From the NCBI RefSeq assembly GCF_016804325.1, contig NZ_CP043627.1, positions 3,981,001 to 4,045,000 on the forward strand: a DNA stretch of 64,000 nt, in the 5' to 3' direction. The stretch is from Methylobacterium aquaticum. Its GTDB lineage: Bacteria > Pseudomonadota > Alphaproteobacteria > Rhizobiales > Beijerinckiaceae. Positions 15,454-25,025 of this stretch are shown here, piece by piece (the first letter of the stretch is position 1; each line of letters starts with the position of its first letter). The notes under the pieces are model-generated. The model did not search any database, was not told the DNA's origin, and saw only the letters and a program-made list of their open reading frames with translations. The position numbers and the translations under genes are program-made.

Positions 15454-16488
15454 ATGACCCCGTCGCGAAAACCGCCGCCCCGTTGCCTCACGCCTGCGCA
15501 GGCCAGCGCCACGCTCGGCGTCTCCGCCAAGGCCCTGCGCCTCTACGAGCAGCACGGGCTGCTCGCGCCCGACCGGACGCGCACGGGCTGGCGCTGCTAC
15601 GACGCGGCCGCGATGGCACGGGCAGCCGAGATCGTCGGCCTACGCCGTCTCGGCTTGAGTCTCGCTCAGGTGGCCCGCGTGCTCGACGGGGAACCGCGCG
15701 ATCTGGATGCCGGCCTCGCGGCTCATGAGGCCCGCCTGAGCGAGGCCGGCCAGCGCGTAGCCGCCACCCTCGCCCGCCTGCGGTCGCTGCGCGCGGATCT
15801 CGCACGGGGCTGCGTTCCGACGCTCGCGGCGGTGACGCGGACATTGGCCGAGAGCGCCCCCCTGCCGATCGGCTTCCCGTTGCCCTGGCCGTGGGACGGC
15901 GAGTGGTTCGCCCTTCCCGACCTGCCCCGTCTCGCCTTCCTCACCGGGCCGCTCGGCAGCGGCAAGACCCGCTTCGCGCGACATCTGGCGGCCGCCCTGC
16001 CCAACGCCGCCTTCCTGGGCCTCGACCGCCTGCACGATTCCACGGTAGCCCGACGCCTGGCGGAGGACGGGTCCCTCGCAGGACGGGTCGAGCACCGGTT
16101 GGCGTGGCTCGTCGAGGACGGGGCGGACAGGTCGGAGGCCTTGACCGCGCTCGTCGTCGCACTGGAAGCCGACGCCCCCGCATCGCTCGTGATCGACATG
16201 GTGGAGGAAGGCTTGAGCGCGGCGACGCAGGTTGCCCTGATGGCGCATCTGCGCGCCCGGGGAACGGACAAGCGCGCCCTCGTGCTGATGACGCGGTCCT
16301 CGGCCATCCTCGACCTCGATGCCCTCGCACCGCAGGAGATCGTCATCCTCTGCCCGGCCAACCACGGCCCACCCCTGCTCGCCGTGCCGCACCCGGGCGG
16401 GCGGGGCTACGAGGCCGTGGCGACCTGCATCGCGTCGCCCGAGGTCAGGGCTCGCACGGCGGGGATCGTCGCCATGCGTCGAGCCTGA
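15454..16488 (+). CDS. MerR-type helix-turn-helix fused to a P-loop ATPase domain
   Basis: Residues 12-80 form a MerR DNA-binding domain (SAKALRLYEQHGLLAPDRT, then RCYDAAAMARAAEIVGLRRL). A coiled-coil follows at about 85-120. Instead of a short effector domain the protein then has about 190 residues with Walker A GPLGSGKT (165-172), a possible Walker B (SLVIDMVEEG) and a C-terminal ATPase-like part, 344 residues in all. Ordinary MerR proteins have 110-280 residues. The ATPase part may sense a nucleotide or phosphorylate a ligand. I know no characterised protein with this order. Confidence 0.7.
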   Translation: MTPSRKPPPRCLTPAQASATLGVSAKALRLYEQHGLLAPDRTRTGWRCYDAAAMARAAEIVGLRRLGLSLAQVARVLDGEPRDLDAGLAAHEARLSEAGQRVAATLARLRSLRADLARGCVPTLAAVTRTLAESAPLPIGFPLPWPWDGEWFALPDLPRLAFLTGPLGSGKTRFARHLAAALPNAAFLGLDRLHDSTVARRLAEDGSLAGRVEHRLAWLVEDGADRSEALTALVVALEADAPASLVIDMVEEGLSAATQVALMAHLRARGTDKRALVLMTRSSAILDLDALAPQEIVILCPANHGPPLLAVPHPGGRGYEAVATCIASPEVRARTAGIVAMRRA

Positions 16489-16497
16489 AAAACCTCT

Positions 16498-17106
16498 TCA
16501 GCCCCCGGCGGGCGGGCCGGCCGGTGCCGCGCCGCCCTCCCCGCGCGGCACCATCCGCGCCCGCGTCCCCTCGTCGAGCACGGCGCGGATCGCCGCCGTC
16601 AGCGGGTGGCGGGCGGTGTGCCTGGCACCGTAGGCGAGGTTGAAGGCGTAGTCGAAGTCCGGCGGGTTGCGGCCCTGGTTGTGCTGGAGGATCGTCTCCA
16701 GCTTGTCGAAGCCCTTGGCCAGGATCGCTTCCGGCGAGGTGCCGGCCTCGTACTCCTCCCACAGGCCCAGGATCTCGTCCCGGCGCGCCGGCGGCAGGGT
16801 CGCCGTGAGGGCGAGGAGGTCCCGGCGTTCCTGGGGGCCCTTATCCGCCGCGCGGGGGTCGGTCGCCGGGATGTCGCCGCCGATCGCCTCGCCGAGGTCG
16901 TGGACGAGGCACATCCGGAGGAGCTTGTTGGCGTCGATCCCGTCGACGCCGTCGGTCAGCACCATCGCCATCAGGCAGAGCCGCCAGGTATGCTCGGCCG
17001 TGCTCTCCTGCCGGCCCGACGCGGTCCTGCCGCTGCGCAGGGTGCTCTTGAGCGCTTCGGCCCGCCGCAGGAAATCGAGCGTGCCGGCGAGTTCGTCCGG
17101 GGTCAC
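16498..17106 (-). CDS. HD-domain hydrolase, YfbR/HDDC2-like
   Basis: GTG 17106 is used because GAGGAGG lies ten bases before it, giving 202 residues. Metal-binding residues of the HD fold are seen in ESTAEHTWRL (H39) and CLVHDLGEAIGGDIP (H69, D70), with a later aspartate in KGFDKLETILQ. Members of this group are 5'-deoxynucleotidases acting on dNMPs. It converges with the MerR-type gene 9 bases away. The N-terminal VTPDELAGTLDFLRRAEALK is the usual beginning of the family. Confidence 0.82.
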   Translation of the reverse strand: MTPDELAGTLDFLRRAEALKSTLRSGRTASGRQESTAEHTWRLCLMAMVLTDGVDGIDANKLLRMCLVHDLGEAIGGDIPATDPRAADKGPQERRDLLALTATLPPARRDEILGLWEEYEAGTSPEAILAKGFDKLETILQHNQGRNPPDFDYAFNLAYGARHTARHPLTAAIRAVLDEGTRARMVPRGEGGAAPAGPPAGG

Positions 17107-17236
17107 GGGTGAAGAACCTCCTCGCGCGGCGCCGCCCCGACGGCGATGCCGGACCAGTGGCGTGCATGATCCGGCCGGGAAGGGCAACCGGGGAGCCGCC
17201 GGGGCGCATGCGGCCTCCACGGCGCCGGGCCCGCCG

Positions 17237-18244
17237 TCAGAGCCCCAGCCGCTGGACCCACTCGCCGAGCTGGTGGCCGGCCCCGGATCGAAGCGGCTCG
17301 ACCACCCGGCGCACGGCCACGTCGCGCGGCAGGCAGCCGTAGCGCCGCTTGAAGGCACGGCTGAAGCTTCTCTCGTCCGAGAAGCCCGTCGCGTAGGCTA
17401 CGCTCGAGATCCGCGGCCGCCCGCCATCGGGCGGGGCCGTCAGCAGCCGCATCGCCTGGGCCAGGCGGCAATGGCGGATGTAGCTCTGGACGCCGTCATC
17501 GGCGGCGAACTGGCGGTACAGCGTCGCCCGCGACAGGCCGAATCGCGCGCAGATCATCTCCGGTCCCAGATCCGGGGAGCCCAGGTTGTCCTGGATGAAC
17601 GTCCGGACGGCGAGACCGATGCGGCGCTCCGTGACGGCGGCATCCCCCGAGGGATTCGGGAGTGCGGTGGCACAGAGCGAGGCCGCCGCCTGGGCGAGGC
17701 CCGCCGCGCGCTGGATCGTCAGGTCGCCGCAATGGGCCACCACCTCGGACAGGTAGGAGCCGAAGATCTGCGCGACCCGGTCGCTCGCGGTGCCGAACAC
17801 GCTGCCGTGCAGGCTGTCGATGTGCGCGGCGCGGTCGCCGAGCACGACCCGGGGCACGAGGATGTTCGTCGCCGTCACCGCCGACGACGTGATGGCGACC
17901 GGCTGAGCCAGGTCGTAGATGACGAAGTCGGACGGGCCGATCTCGACCTCCGCCCGGTCCGTCCGTACCACGCCGGTGCCGCGCCGGTAGAGCTGGATCA
18001 GGACATGGTCGACGCCCTGGCGCGCTGCCATGCGACCGCTCCGCTCGAGCATCTGGGCGGGAGCCGAGACCTCTCCGACAAGGATCGAACCGAGATTGTA
18101 GCTGCGCATCCCGATCTCCGGGCCGGCATGCGTCTCCGGCACCGGGCGCACGTCGAAGATCGGTGCGAGGTGCTCCGTCCACGCCTTCCAGGCTGCAGCC
18201 GGGTCGAGGTCCGGCGCGAATCGATCGACAGGAATACCCGACAT
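17237..18244 (-). CDS. AraC-family transcriptional regulator
   Basis: This 335-residue protein has an N-terminal sensing domain of the AraC-binding-2 type and a C-terminal pair of helix-turn-helix motifs at about residues 220-310 (MICARFGLSRATLYRQFAA and ISSVAYATGFSDERSFSRAF). The second is the conserved AraC signature. It lies downstream of the first Liv-type ABC operon on the same strand, separated by 440 bases, so it may or may not control it. The ligand is unknown. Confidence 0.88.
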   Translation of the reverse strand: MSGIPVDRFAPDLDPAAAWKAWTEHLAPIFDVRPVPETHAGPEIGMRSYNLGSILVGEVSAPAQMLERSGRMAARQGVDHVLIQLYRRGTGVVRTDRAEVEIGPSDFVIYDLAQPVAITSSAVTATNILVPRVVLGDRAAHIDSLHGSVFGTASDRVAQIFGSYLSEVVAHCGDLTIQRAAGLAQAAASLCATALPNPSGDAAVTERRIGLAVRTFIQDNLGSPDLGPEMICARFGLSRATLYRQFAADDGVQSYIRHCRLAQAMRLLTAPPDGGRPRISSVAYATGFSDERSFSRAFKRRYGCLPRDVAVRRVVEPLRSGAGHQLGEWVQRLGL

Positions 18245-18684
18245 CGGGACCGCTTGTATTCGAGGATGCAGGAACGATCATCTCTCGCCTGGACGCCCAT
18301 GACCTGACACGATTGCTCGCGAACTGGATGTGCAGGATCACGGAGGCGACGACTTATCTGCAACTCGATTTATCCAGCCGATTCCGCAGCGACAAGCGCG
18401 TTCGCTGACAAATTTTGCGACGATCTCGCCGGTCATTGAGACGACGCGATCGCGAATCCGGGCTGATCCGGCGGCGGGCCGGCCGTCGGCCCGGTCCCCG
18501 TCGGGCGCTCTCCGAGGATACGGAGAAGCGGCGAACCGAATCGCCCCGGATTTCCCGGAGGCTCCAACTTCTGAGAGGATGGAGCCATGACGAAGCGAAC
18601 GGCCTCCGAAAAACCCGGAGCGGTTCAATGCACCATCATGCCAACGTCGGCGACCAAGCCTTGGATCACGGCCGCCGTCGCGCT
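18245..18684. other. 440-base gap without a recognised gene
   Basis: The gap separates the AraC gene from livF, both on the minus strand. A plus-strand frame of 33 codons (18587-18688) has a GGAG before its ATG but no recognisable product. The left half is relatively AT-rich (around 18330-18420) and is a reasonable place for the araC promoter. I see no repeat or structured RNA. Confidence 0.5.
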
Positions 18685-19514
18685 CTAGGCCTCCGCCGGG
18701 ACAAGCGGCCCGTGCGCCCTCGGCTGCGCCGGGCACAATCCGAGATAGACCCGCCGGATATCGTCCCGGGCGCGCAGCTCCCGGGCGGGACCGTGCAGGA
18801 CCGATCGGCCCGTCTCCAGCACCACGCAGCCATGGGCGTGCCTGAGGGCGAGGGCGACGTTCTGCTCGGCGACCAGAAGCGTCAGGCCCTCGGTGCGGTT
18901 GAGACCGACGAGGATGGCGTAGATCTCGTCGGTCACCTTCGGGGCGAGACCCATCGACGGCTCGTCGAGGACGAGGAGCCGGGGCGCCCCATCAGCGCCC
19001 GGCCGATTGCCGTCATCTGCTGCTCGCCGCCGGACACCAGGCCCGCGGGCAACGCGCGTTTCTGGGCGAGGCGCGGGAACACGGCGTAGACTCGATCGAG
19101 ATCCGTGCGCAGCGCGGACCGTCCCGAGCCGCGGCCGAGCCCGCCCGCGATCAGGTTCTCCTCGATGCTGAGGCTGCGGAAGCAGTGTCGCCCCTCCAGG
19201 ACGCTGATGAGGCCGCCGCGTACGAGCGCATCCGTGCGGGTGCGCGCCACGTCCCGTCCGGCATAGATCACGCGGCCGTCGGTGATCCGCCCGCCGGAGG
19301 CGGGCAGGAGATTCGCGATGGCCCTCAGCAGCGTGGTCTTGCCGGCGCCGTTGGACCCGGCAAGGGCGACGATTTCCCCTTCGCGCACCGTCAGGTCGAT
19401 CCGGGACAGGGCGCGAACACCGCCGCCATAGATCGCCCCCAGGGCTTCGACGCGGAGCAGGTCCCGGTCCGGCGAGGCGGTCACTCGCGAACCACTCACT
19501 GGCGAACGGCTCAC
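18685..19514 (-). pseudogene. livF: Liv-type ABC ATP-binding protein LivF, frameshifted in a C run
   Basis: From GTG 19514, which overlaps the binding-protein stop as GTGA, the frame encodes Walker A GSNGAGKTT, an LSI-EENL Q-loop region and the signature VSGGEQQM. The frame breaks at 18981-18984 (four G on the plus strand) and resumes with PRLLVLDEPSMGLAPKVTDE and the switch region LLVAEQNVALAL. One added base gives a normal 276-residue LivF. It would be one of two ATPases of the transporter encoded upstream. An undercalled homopolymer is likelier than gene loss. Confidence 0.85.
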
Positions 19515-20872
19515 TTGGCCTCCGCCGCGGCACGTTGGCCGGACCGGGCGTCCGCCTGCTCCTCGGCCGCGCAATCGCGCGGGGTCAGGCCGCGCTCCTT
19601 GGCGTAGGCCGCCGAGGAGGCCTCGATGATCGGTCGCAGGGTGGCCCAGTCGGGCTTGATCCAGTCGGAGACGACGGTCCACTTCGCGCCGTCCCATTGC
19701 TGGAACGTGACGCGGCCCTCGCCCTCGTGGTTGGCGCAGGTGACGTTGATCGAGTGGAACAGGCCCTTGGCACCCAGAGCGGCGACCCGCGCCTCGTCCA
19801 GTCGAAGGTGCTCGAAGCCCCAGCGAACCTCGTCCCCGGTCAGGGTGCGATGGCCGAACCTCTCCTGCGCGATCCGCACGGCCTCGACGTTCAGGATGCC
19901 GTTGAGGACGCCGAGGTTGTGGTAGACGCTGCCGATTCGCTTCCTGTCCGCGAGATTGCCCGCGCCCTTGTCGTAGACGGCGCGGACGATCTCCTGAATG
20001 ACGGGATACTGCGCGCCGGAAGCCTGGGTGGTGATGGCGACGTAGCCCTTGGCGGCATCGCCGGCGGGGATCACGTCCTCCTCCGAGTTCGACCAGACGT
20101 TGCCGACGATCCGGTCGGCGGAAAAGCCGGTCTTCTGTGCCGTCTTGAGGGCGACGGGGTTCATGACGCCCCAGCCGCGCAGCACCACGTAGTCCGGCCT
20201 GAGGCGGCGGATGGTGAGCCACTGGGATTGCTGCTCGTTGCCGGGATGCGGCACTTCGATCTGCTCGACCTTGAAGCCGTAGCGCTTGGCGAGCAGAGCG
20301 TAGATCGGGATCGTCTCCTTGCCGTAGGGCGATCCATGGTAGAGCACCGCGACGGTCTTGCCCTTCAGCTTGTCGAGCCCGCCCTCGCGGCTGGCCAGGT
20401 ATTCGACGATGCCGGAGGTCTCGCTGTAGGGATTCAAGAGCAGGGGGAAGACGTAGGGAAAGATCCGGCCGTCGGTGGAATCGGTGCGCCCGTGGTTGAT
20501 CGTGATCAGCGGCACCTTGTCGGCGGTGACGCGGTCGATCATCGCGTAGGCGATGCCGACCGAGAGCGGGTTCCAGGCGGCGATGCCGGGGCGCGACTTC
20601 AGCCGCTCGTAGACTTCGACGCCCCGCTCGACCTCGTACTGGGTCTCGCCCTCGCTCCAGGTCAGCTTGACGCCGTTCACGCCGCCGTCGCGGCCGTTGA
20701 CGAGGTTCAGGTAGTCGATGAACCCGCCGAAGAATCCGGTTCCCCCGGCCGCATAGGGCCCGACGCGGTAGCTCTGCAGCGGGAAGTACTGCTCGTCGGC
20801 AGAGGCGCCTGCGCCGAGGGTGAGGAGGGCGGCCCCCGCCAGCAGGGCGCGGATCGGGGTCGTGTGTGACAT
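19511..20872 (-). CDS. Branched-chain-type ABC substrate-binding protein
   Basis: The 453-residue protein begins with a signal peptide (MSHTTPIRALLAGAALLTLG, cut near ASA-DEQ). The Peripla-BP-6 fold follows, with GGFIDYLNLVNGRDGGVNG and TVAVLYHGSPYGKETIPIY. It is longer than LivJ (about 370 residues). This long subgroup is often found with transporters for aromatic or other non-amino-acid compounds. It sits between livM and livF in a five-gene minus-strand operon, so the ligand is captured in the periplasm and passed to that permease pair. Confidence 0.85.
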   Translation of the reverse strand: MSHTTPIRALLAGAALLTLGAGASADEQYFPLQSYRVGPYAAGGTGFFGGFIDYLNLVNGRDGGVNGVKLTWSEGETQYEVERGVEVYERLKSRPGIAAWNPLSVGIAYAMIDRVTADKVPLITINHGRTDSTDGRIFPYVFPLLLNPYSETSGIVEYLASREGGLDKLKGKTVAVLYHGSPYGKETIPIYALLAKRYGFKVEQIEVPHPGNEQQSQWLTIRRLRPDYVVLRGWGVMNPVALKTAQKTGFSADRIVGNVWSNSEEDVIPAGDAAKGYVAITTQASGAQYPVIQEIVRAVYDKGAGNLADRKRIGSVYHNLGVLNGILNVEAVRIAQERFGHRTLTGDEVRWGFEHLRLDEARVAALGAKGLFHSINVTCANHEGEGRVTFQQWDGAKWTVVSDWIKPDWATLRPIIEASSAAYAKERGLTPRDCAAEEQADARSGQRAAAEAK

Positions 20873-20908
20873 GACGGCTCCTTCGGGGATGGAGATGGGG
20901 GATCGGGG

Positions 20909-21949
20909 TCAGGCCGGGACGCGCGGGCGACGTCCGAGACGGTCGGGAAGGCGGTCGAGAAGCGCGCAGAGGCCGGCCGGTTCGCGAATCAGCACCGCGA
21001 CGATGAGCGCGCCGAGCACGATGCGCTGGACCATCTCCAGCGTGCCGGTATCGACGCCGTCGCCGAGGAAGGCGCCGCCGAGCTGCGAGAGGACCAGCGG
21101 CAGCACGACGATGAAGCCGGCGCCCAGAAAGGCGCCGCGCAGGGTGCCGAGCCCACCGATGATGACGATGAACAGGATCTGGAACGACCGATCGAGGTTG
21201 AAGCCCGCCGGCTCCACGGTGCGCAGATACGCGAAGGCCCAGAGCACCCCGGCGATGCCGACGATGAAGGAGGATAGCGCGAAGGCGAGGAGCTTGGTGC
21301 GCGCCACCTTCACGCCCACGATCCGCGCGGCCGTCTCCTGATCGCGGATCGCCACGAGGTTGCGCCCGGTCGGGGAGCGCACCAGGCGCCAGGCGGCGAC
21401 GGTCAGGAGCGAGACGACGACGAGCGAGACGATGTAGCGGCCGCGGGCATCCTCGAAGGACGTTCCCGCCACCACGAGGCGCGGGGCGTTGATCACGCCG
21501 GACGGACTGTCGTTCGACAGCCAGCCGATGCGGTTCAGCGCCCAGGCGACGAAGAATTGCGCAGCGAGCGTCGAGGCCGCGAGGTAGAACCCCCGCAGCC
21601 GCAGGGCGGGTAGCCCGGCGACGAGCCCGGCGGCCGCCGCCACGAATCCTGCTCCGAGGATCGCGGCCGGCAAGGGCAGGCCGGGGATTCGCAGGGACAG
21701 GTTGAAGGCCGCGTAGGCCCCGACGGCCATGAAGGCCGCCGAGCCGAGGGACAGCAGGCCGGCATAGCCGACGAGCAGGTTCAGCCCGAGGCCCGCGAGG
21801 GCCAGCGCCAGGAACGGCGTGAGGATCGCCTCGAGCAGGTAGTCGCCGGCGACGAGGGGCACGAGCCCGTAGGCGACGGCGAGGAGAAGTACGATCCCCA
21901 CAGGCCCGGACGGGCGTGGGGAGGTTGCGGGGTGCGCCGGCATGGTCAT
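20909..21949 (-). CDS. livM: Branched-chain-type ABC permease LivM
   Basis: The 346-residue inner-membrane protein has about ten hydrophobic helices. It carries LivM features: NLLVGYAGLLSLGSAAFMAV, the RDQETAARIVGVKVARTKLL cytoplasmic coupling loop and IIGGLGTLRGAFLGAG. It pairs with LivH to form the channel. It begins four bases after the livH stop and ends 36 bases before the binding-protein gene, so the operon is tightly packed. Confidence 0.92.
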   Translation of the reverse strand: MTMPAHPATSPRPSGPVGIVLLLAVAYGLVPLVAGDYLLEAILTPFLALALAGLGLNLLVGYAGLLSLGSAAFMAVGAYAAFNLSLRIPGLPLPAAILGAGFVAAAAGLVAGLPALRLRGFYLAASTLAAQFFVAWALNRIGWLSNDSPSGVINAPRLVVAGTSFEDARGRYIVSLVVVSLLTVAAWRLVRSPTGRNLVAIRDQETAARIVGVKVARTKLLAFALSSFIVGIAGVLWAFAYLRTVEPAGFNLDRSFQILFIVIIGGLGTLRGAFLGAGFIVVLPLVLSQLGGAFLGDGVDTGTLEMVQRIVLGALIVAVLIREPAGLCALLDRLPDRLGRRPRVPA

Positions 21950-21953
21950 CGGC

Positions 21954-22847
21954 TCACGCCCTCTCGACGCTGCGCTGGCCGAACAGGCCGGCCGGGCGGA
22001 CGAGCAGGAGGGCGAGCGCCGCCACGTAGGCGATCCAGCCCTCGATCCCGCCGCCGACGAAGGGACCGAGATAGACCTCTGCCAGCTTCTCGGCGGCGCC
22101 GACGATCAACGCCGCCACGATGGCGCCGACGATCGAATCGAACCCGCCGAGCACGAGAACCGGAAGCGCCTTGAGCACGACGAGGGACAGCGAGAACTGC
22201 ACCCCGAGCCGCGCGCCCCAGAGCAGTCCCGCGACCAGGGCGACGAGGCCGGAGGCGATCCACACGGCCGACCAGATCCGCGGCAGGCGAAGCCCGATGC
22301 TGAGCGCCGCCAGCGGGTCGTCGGCCACCGCCCGGAAGGCGAGGCCGGTGCGGGTGTTGCGGAAGAACAGGGCGAGTGCCGTCACCAGACCGCCGGCGAT
22401 GGCGGCGGCGGCGAGGTCGAACCGGCTCACCAGGACGCCGCCGAGATCGAGCGGCGTATCGTCGATGCCGAGATCGAGCGCGTGCACCTGCGTGCCCCAG
22501 ACGAGCTGGGCGGCGCCCTCGATGACGTAGGCGACCCCGAGGGTCGCCATGAACAGGGTGATCGGCGGTTGGTTCACGAGCGGGCGCAGTACCGCCCGCT
22601 CGACGGCGAGGCCGACCACCGCCATCACGGCGAGCGTCGCCGCGAACGCTGCCGGGAAGGGCAGACCGCGCTCGATCAGGCTGACGAAGGTCAGCGCCGC
22701 GAACAGGACCATCGCCCCCTGGGCGAAGTTGAGCACGCCCGACGTCTTGTAGATCAGCACGAAGCCGATCGCCACGAGGGCATACATCACGCCCGACAGC
22801 AGACCGCCGACGATGACTTCGATGAAGAAGGCGAGGTCGGGGCTCAT
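21954..22847 (-). CDS. livH: Branched-chain-type ABC permease LivH
   Basis: This 297-residue membrane protein shows the LivH N-terminus (GGLLSGVMYALVAIGFVLIY, then SGVLNFAQGAMVLFAAL) and the coupling segment AVADDPLAALSIGL. It ends with ALLLVRPAGLFGQ. It is the partner of the following LivM. Its ATG overlaps the livG stop in ATGA, so translation is coupled to the ATPase gene. Confidence 0.92.
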   Translation of the reverse strand: MSPDLAFFIEVIVGGLLSGVMYALVAIGFVLIYKTSGVLNFAQGAMVLFAALTFVSLIERGLPFPAAFAATLAVMAVVGLAVERAVLRPLVNQPPITLFMATLGVAYVIEGAAQLVWGTQVHALDLGIDDTPLDLGGVLVSRFDLAAAAIAGGLVTALALFFRNTRTGLAFRAVADDPLAALSIGLRLPRIWSAVWIASGLVALVAGLLWGARLGVQFSLSLVVLKALPVLVLGGFDSIVGAIVAALIVGAAEKLAEVYLGPFVGGGIEGWIAYVAALALLLVRPAGLFGQRSVERA

Positions 22848-23656
22848 GCGGCCTCTCCCTCGCGGTCGTCGAGGCCGAGATAGGCTGCGGCGACCGCCGG
22901 GTCGGCCTGGACCTCCGCCGGGGTGCCTTGGGCGATCCGCCGCCCGTGATCGAGCACGGTCACGCGATCCGAGAGGCGCATGACGACGCCGATGTCGTGC
23001 TCGATCAGCACGACGGAGGTGCCGAGGCTCTCCCGTGCCTCCAGGATGAACCGGCTCATCTGCACCTTCTCGGTGGCGGTCATGCCGGCCATGGGCTCGT
23101 CGAGCAGCAGGAGGCGCGGCCGCGCGACGAGGGCCCGGGCGAGCTCGACGCGCTTCTGCACCCCGAACGGCAGGGTCGCGACCGGCCTGTCGGCCACCTC
23201 GGCGATGTCGAGACGGGCGATCACCTCCGCCGCCCGCGCCCGGTGCGCCTGCTCCTCGCGCCGGGCCTGCGGCAGCCCGAGCATCTGGGCGGCCAGGCCT
23301 GCCCTCTGCGCGCCGGCGAGCCCGGACAGAACGTTGTCGAAGACGCTCAGACCATCGAACAGGGCGAGATTCTGGAAAGTGCGTGCGACCCCGAGCGCGG
23401 CGAGACGCCCGGCCGGGACGGAGAAGAAGGTGGTCTCGCCGATCCGCACGCGGCCGGATTGCGGAGCGTGGAGACCGCTGATCGCATTGATCAGGGAGGA
23501 CTTGCCGGCACCGTTCGGGCCAATCACCGCGTGGATCTCGCCGGCTGCGACCGTAAGGTCGACGGCCTCCAAGGCGGTCGTGCCGCCGAAGGCCAGCGTG
23601 AGGCCCTCGACGGCCAGGATGCCGGGGCCGACCGGCTGCGTGGATCGTCGCGTCAT
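22844..23656 (-). CDS. livG: Branched-chain-type ABC ATP-binding protein LivG
   Basis: From ATG 23656 the protein has 270 residues with Walker A GPNGAGKSS, the long LivG insertion after ARTFQNLALFDGLSV, the variant signature LPFGVQKRVELARAL and Walker B LLLLDEPMAGM. Two further in-frame ATGs at about 23732 and 23773 lie downstream of the predicted promoter and cannot be excluded; the chosen start has no strong ribosome-binding site. First gene of the livG-livH-livM-binding protein-livF operon. Confidence 0.88.
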   Translation of the reverse strand: MTRRSTQPVGPGILAVEGLTLAFGGTTALEAVDLTVAAGEIHAVIGPNGAGKSSLINAISGLHAPQSGRVRIGETTFFSVPAGRLAALGVARTFQNLALFDGLSVFDNVLSGLAGAQRAGLAAQMLGLPQARREEQAHRARAAEVIARLDIAEVADRPVATLPFGVQKRVELARALVARPRLLLLDEPMAGMTATEKVQMSRFILEARESLGTSVVLIEHDIGVVMRLSDRVTVLDHGRRIAQGTPAEVQADPAVAAAYLGLDDREGEAA

Positions 23657-23830
23657 GGCCGTGTCGGGCGGCGGTACCCCCCGCCCGACCGACGAGGGCA
23701 CCCTGGACGAGGGCAGTGAGGCGGATGAAATCATCGCTCCGTCGGCTTCCCGAACGAAAATGAAGTTGCGCATGCAGGGATCGCTCAAATCTCGGCGCGC
23801 CAAGATAATCGAATTCGGCTGATCATGACC

Positions 23831-23859
23831 ATTTAACGATCGATTCAAAGATCTGTCAA
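23831..23859 (-). promoter_or_regulatory. Predicted sigma-70 promoter of the first liv operon
   Basis: On the minus strand TTGACA (23859-23854) and TTAAAT (23836-23831) are separated by 17 bases. The -35 box is a perfect consensus and the spacing is ideal. The site lies in the only AT-rich part (about 23740-23890) of a GC-rich region. Transcription would begin near 23824, about 170 bases before livG. Confidence 0.6.
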
Positions 23860-24260
23860 AAGAACATAACGCTAATTTTCGCCGAGTTATTGCGCAAGTT
23901 TCCCCCAGGAGCCTGGCCGAGAGGAAGGATCCGTCTCCTGCATCGCGGCGGGTCGCCATGGTCCGATCCCGACAGGCGCTGCCTTCGGTCTGAGGTCCGG
24001 TTTGCGGGATGTCCTCGCGGAGGGCGTCCGATCCGCGATCCGGTCCCTGCTGTCCCGTCCGGGACGGCGCGGTGCCACGGGCGGCCGGCGGGGAGAGGTC
24101 GTGGCCCGCGCGGCGGATCAAATGAGGCGACCGCCCCAGGCGGTGCACCGTGGGCGGTCGCAAGGTGAGGATCGGGTGATCCGGGCCGGGCCGAGCAGCG
24201 GAGCGACGCCTGCTTCGACCTCGGCGAGGAATGGCGCGGGATGCTCCGTTTTGCAGCGCC
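23860..24260. other. Remainder of the 604-base gap between the two liv operons
   Basis: Beyond the promoter at 23831-23859 this stretch is GC-rich. Several open frames cross it on both strands, but none has family resemblance or a good ribosome-binding site. I see no repeat. It probably contains the end of the second liv transcript and sequence upstream of the first. Confidence 0.45.
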
Positions 24261-25025
24261 TCAGACGCTGAGGTGGCTCAGGATCCGTTCCCGCGCGTTG
24301 CCGCCGACGCCCCCCTCGTCGTCGATCTCGCCGAGCTTGAGCGCGGCCCAGCGGTCGGCAACCTTCAGGGCGAAGTCGAGATTCTGCTCGACGATCAGCA
24401 TCGCGGTGCCGCTCGCCGCCCGCTCGGCCGTCAGCGCGGCGGCGATGCGGTCGACGACCGAGGGCTGCAATCCCTCGGAGATCTCGTCGATGAGGAGCAG
24501 GCGCGGCCGCAGCATCAGGGCGCGGGCGAGGATCAGCATCTTCTGCTCGCCCCCCGACAAGGTCCCGGCGCGCTGGGACAGCCGGCCCTCGAGGAACGGG
24601 AAATGGCCGAACACCCGGTCGAGCGCCTCGGGCAGGAGCCTGTCGGAGGCCAGCGCGAGGCGCAGGTTGTCGCGGATCGACAGGTCCTGGAACAGGGGCT
24701 GCTCCTGGGGCGCGTAGCCGATTCCGAGGGCCACGAGCCTGGCCGGCGACAGACCTGCAACGGCACGCCCGTCGAGCGCGATCGACCCCGCCCGCAGGGA
24801 CACCAGTCCCAGGATGGTCTTGAGCAGCGTCGTCTTGCCCATGCCGTTCTTGCCGAGGAGCGCGACGATCTCGCCCGGCCGCACCCGGAGCGACACGCCC
24901 TTCACGATCGAGACGGCGCCGTAGCCGCTCGTCACGTCCTCGACGACGAGGCCGCCCGCCCCGTCCCCGACCGCCCCTCGCCCAACGGCCCCTTGCCCAC
25001 CTGTCACGGGTCTGGTCTCAGGCAT
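24261..25025 (-). CDS. livF: Branched-chain-type ABC ATP-binding protein LivF (second system)
   Basis: The start at 25025 (MPETRPVTGG) overlaps the preceding gene; an earlier ATG at 25040 would add five residues. The 254-residue protein has Walker A GKNGMGKTT, the GYAPQEQPLFQDLSIRDNL region, LSGGEQKM and LLIDEISEGLQP, with the switch region LIVEQNLDFAL. The combination matches LivF-like or UrtE-like ATPases. It is the last gene of the amide-linked operon beginning at the nitrilase-fold gene. Confidence 0.9.
   Translation of the reverse strand: MPETRPVTGGQGAVGRGAVGDGAGGLVVEDVTSGYGAVSIVKGVSLRVRPGEIVALLGKNGMGKTTLLKTILGLVSLRAGSIALDGRAVAGLSPARLVALGIGYAPQEQPLFQDLSIRDNLRLALASDRLLPEALDRVFGHFPFLEGRLSQRAGTLSGGEQKMLILARALMLRPRLLLIDEISEGLQPSVVDRIAAALTAERAASGTAMLIVEQNLDFALKVADRWAALKLGEIDDEGGVGGNARERILSHLSV

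Noticed and set aside
18587..18688. 33-codon plus-strand ORF with a GGAG before its ATG
   Set aside because: The product is not recognised, it ends over the livF stop, and nothing indicates expression. It is mentioned only in the gap entry.
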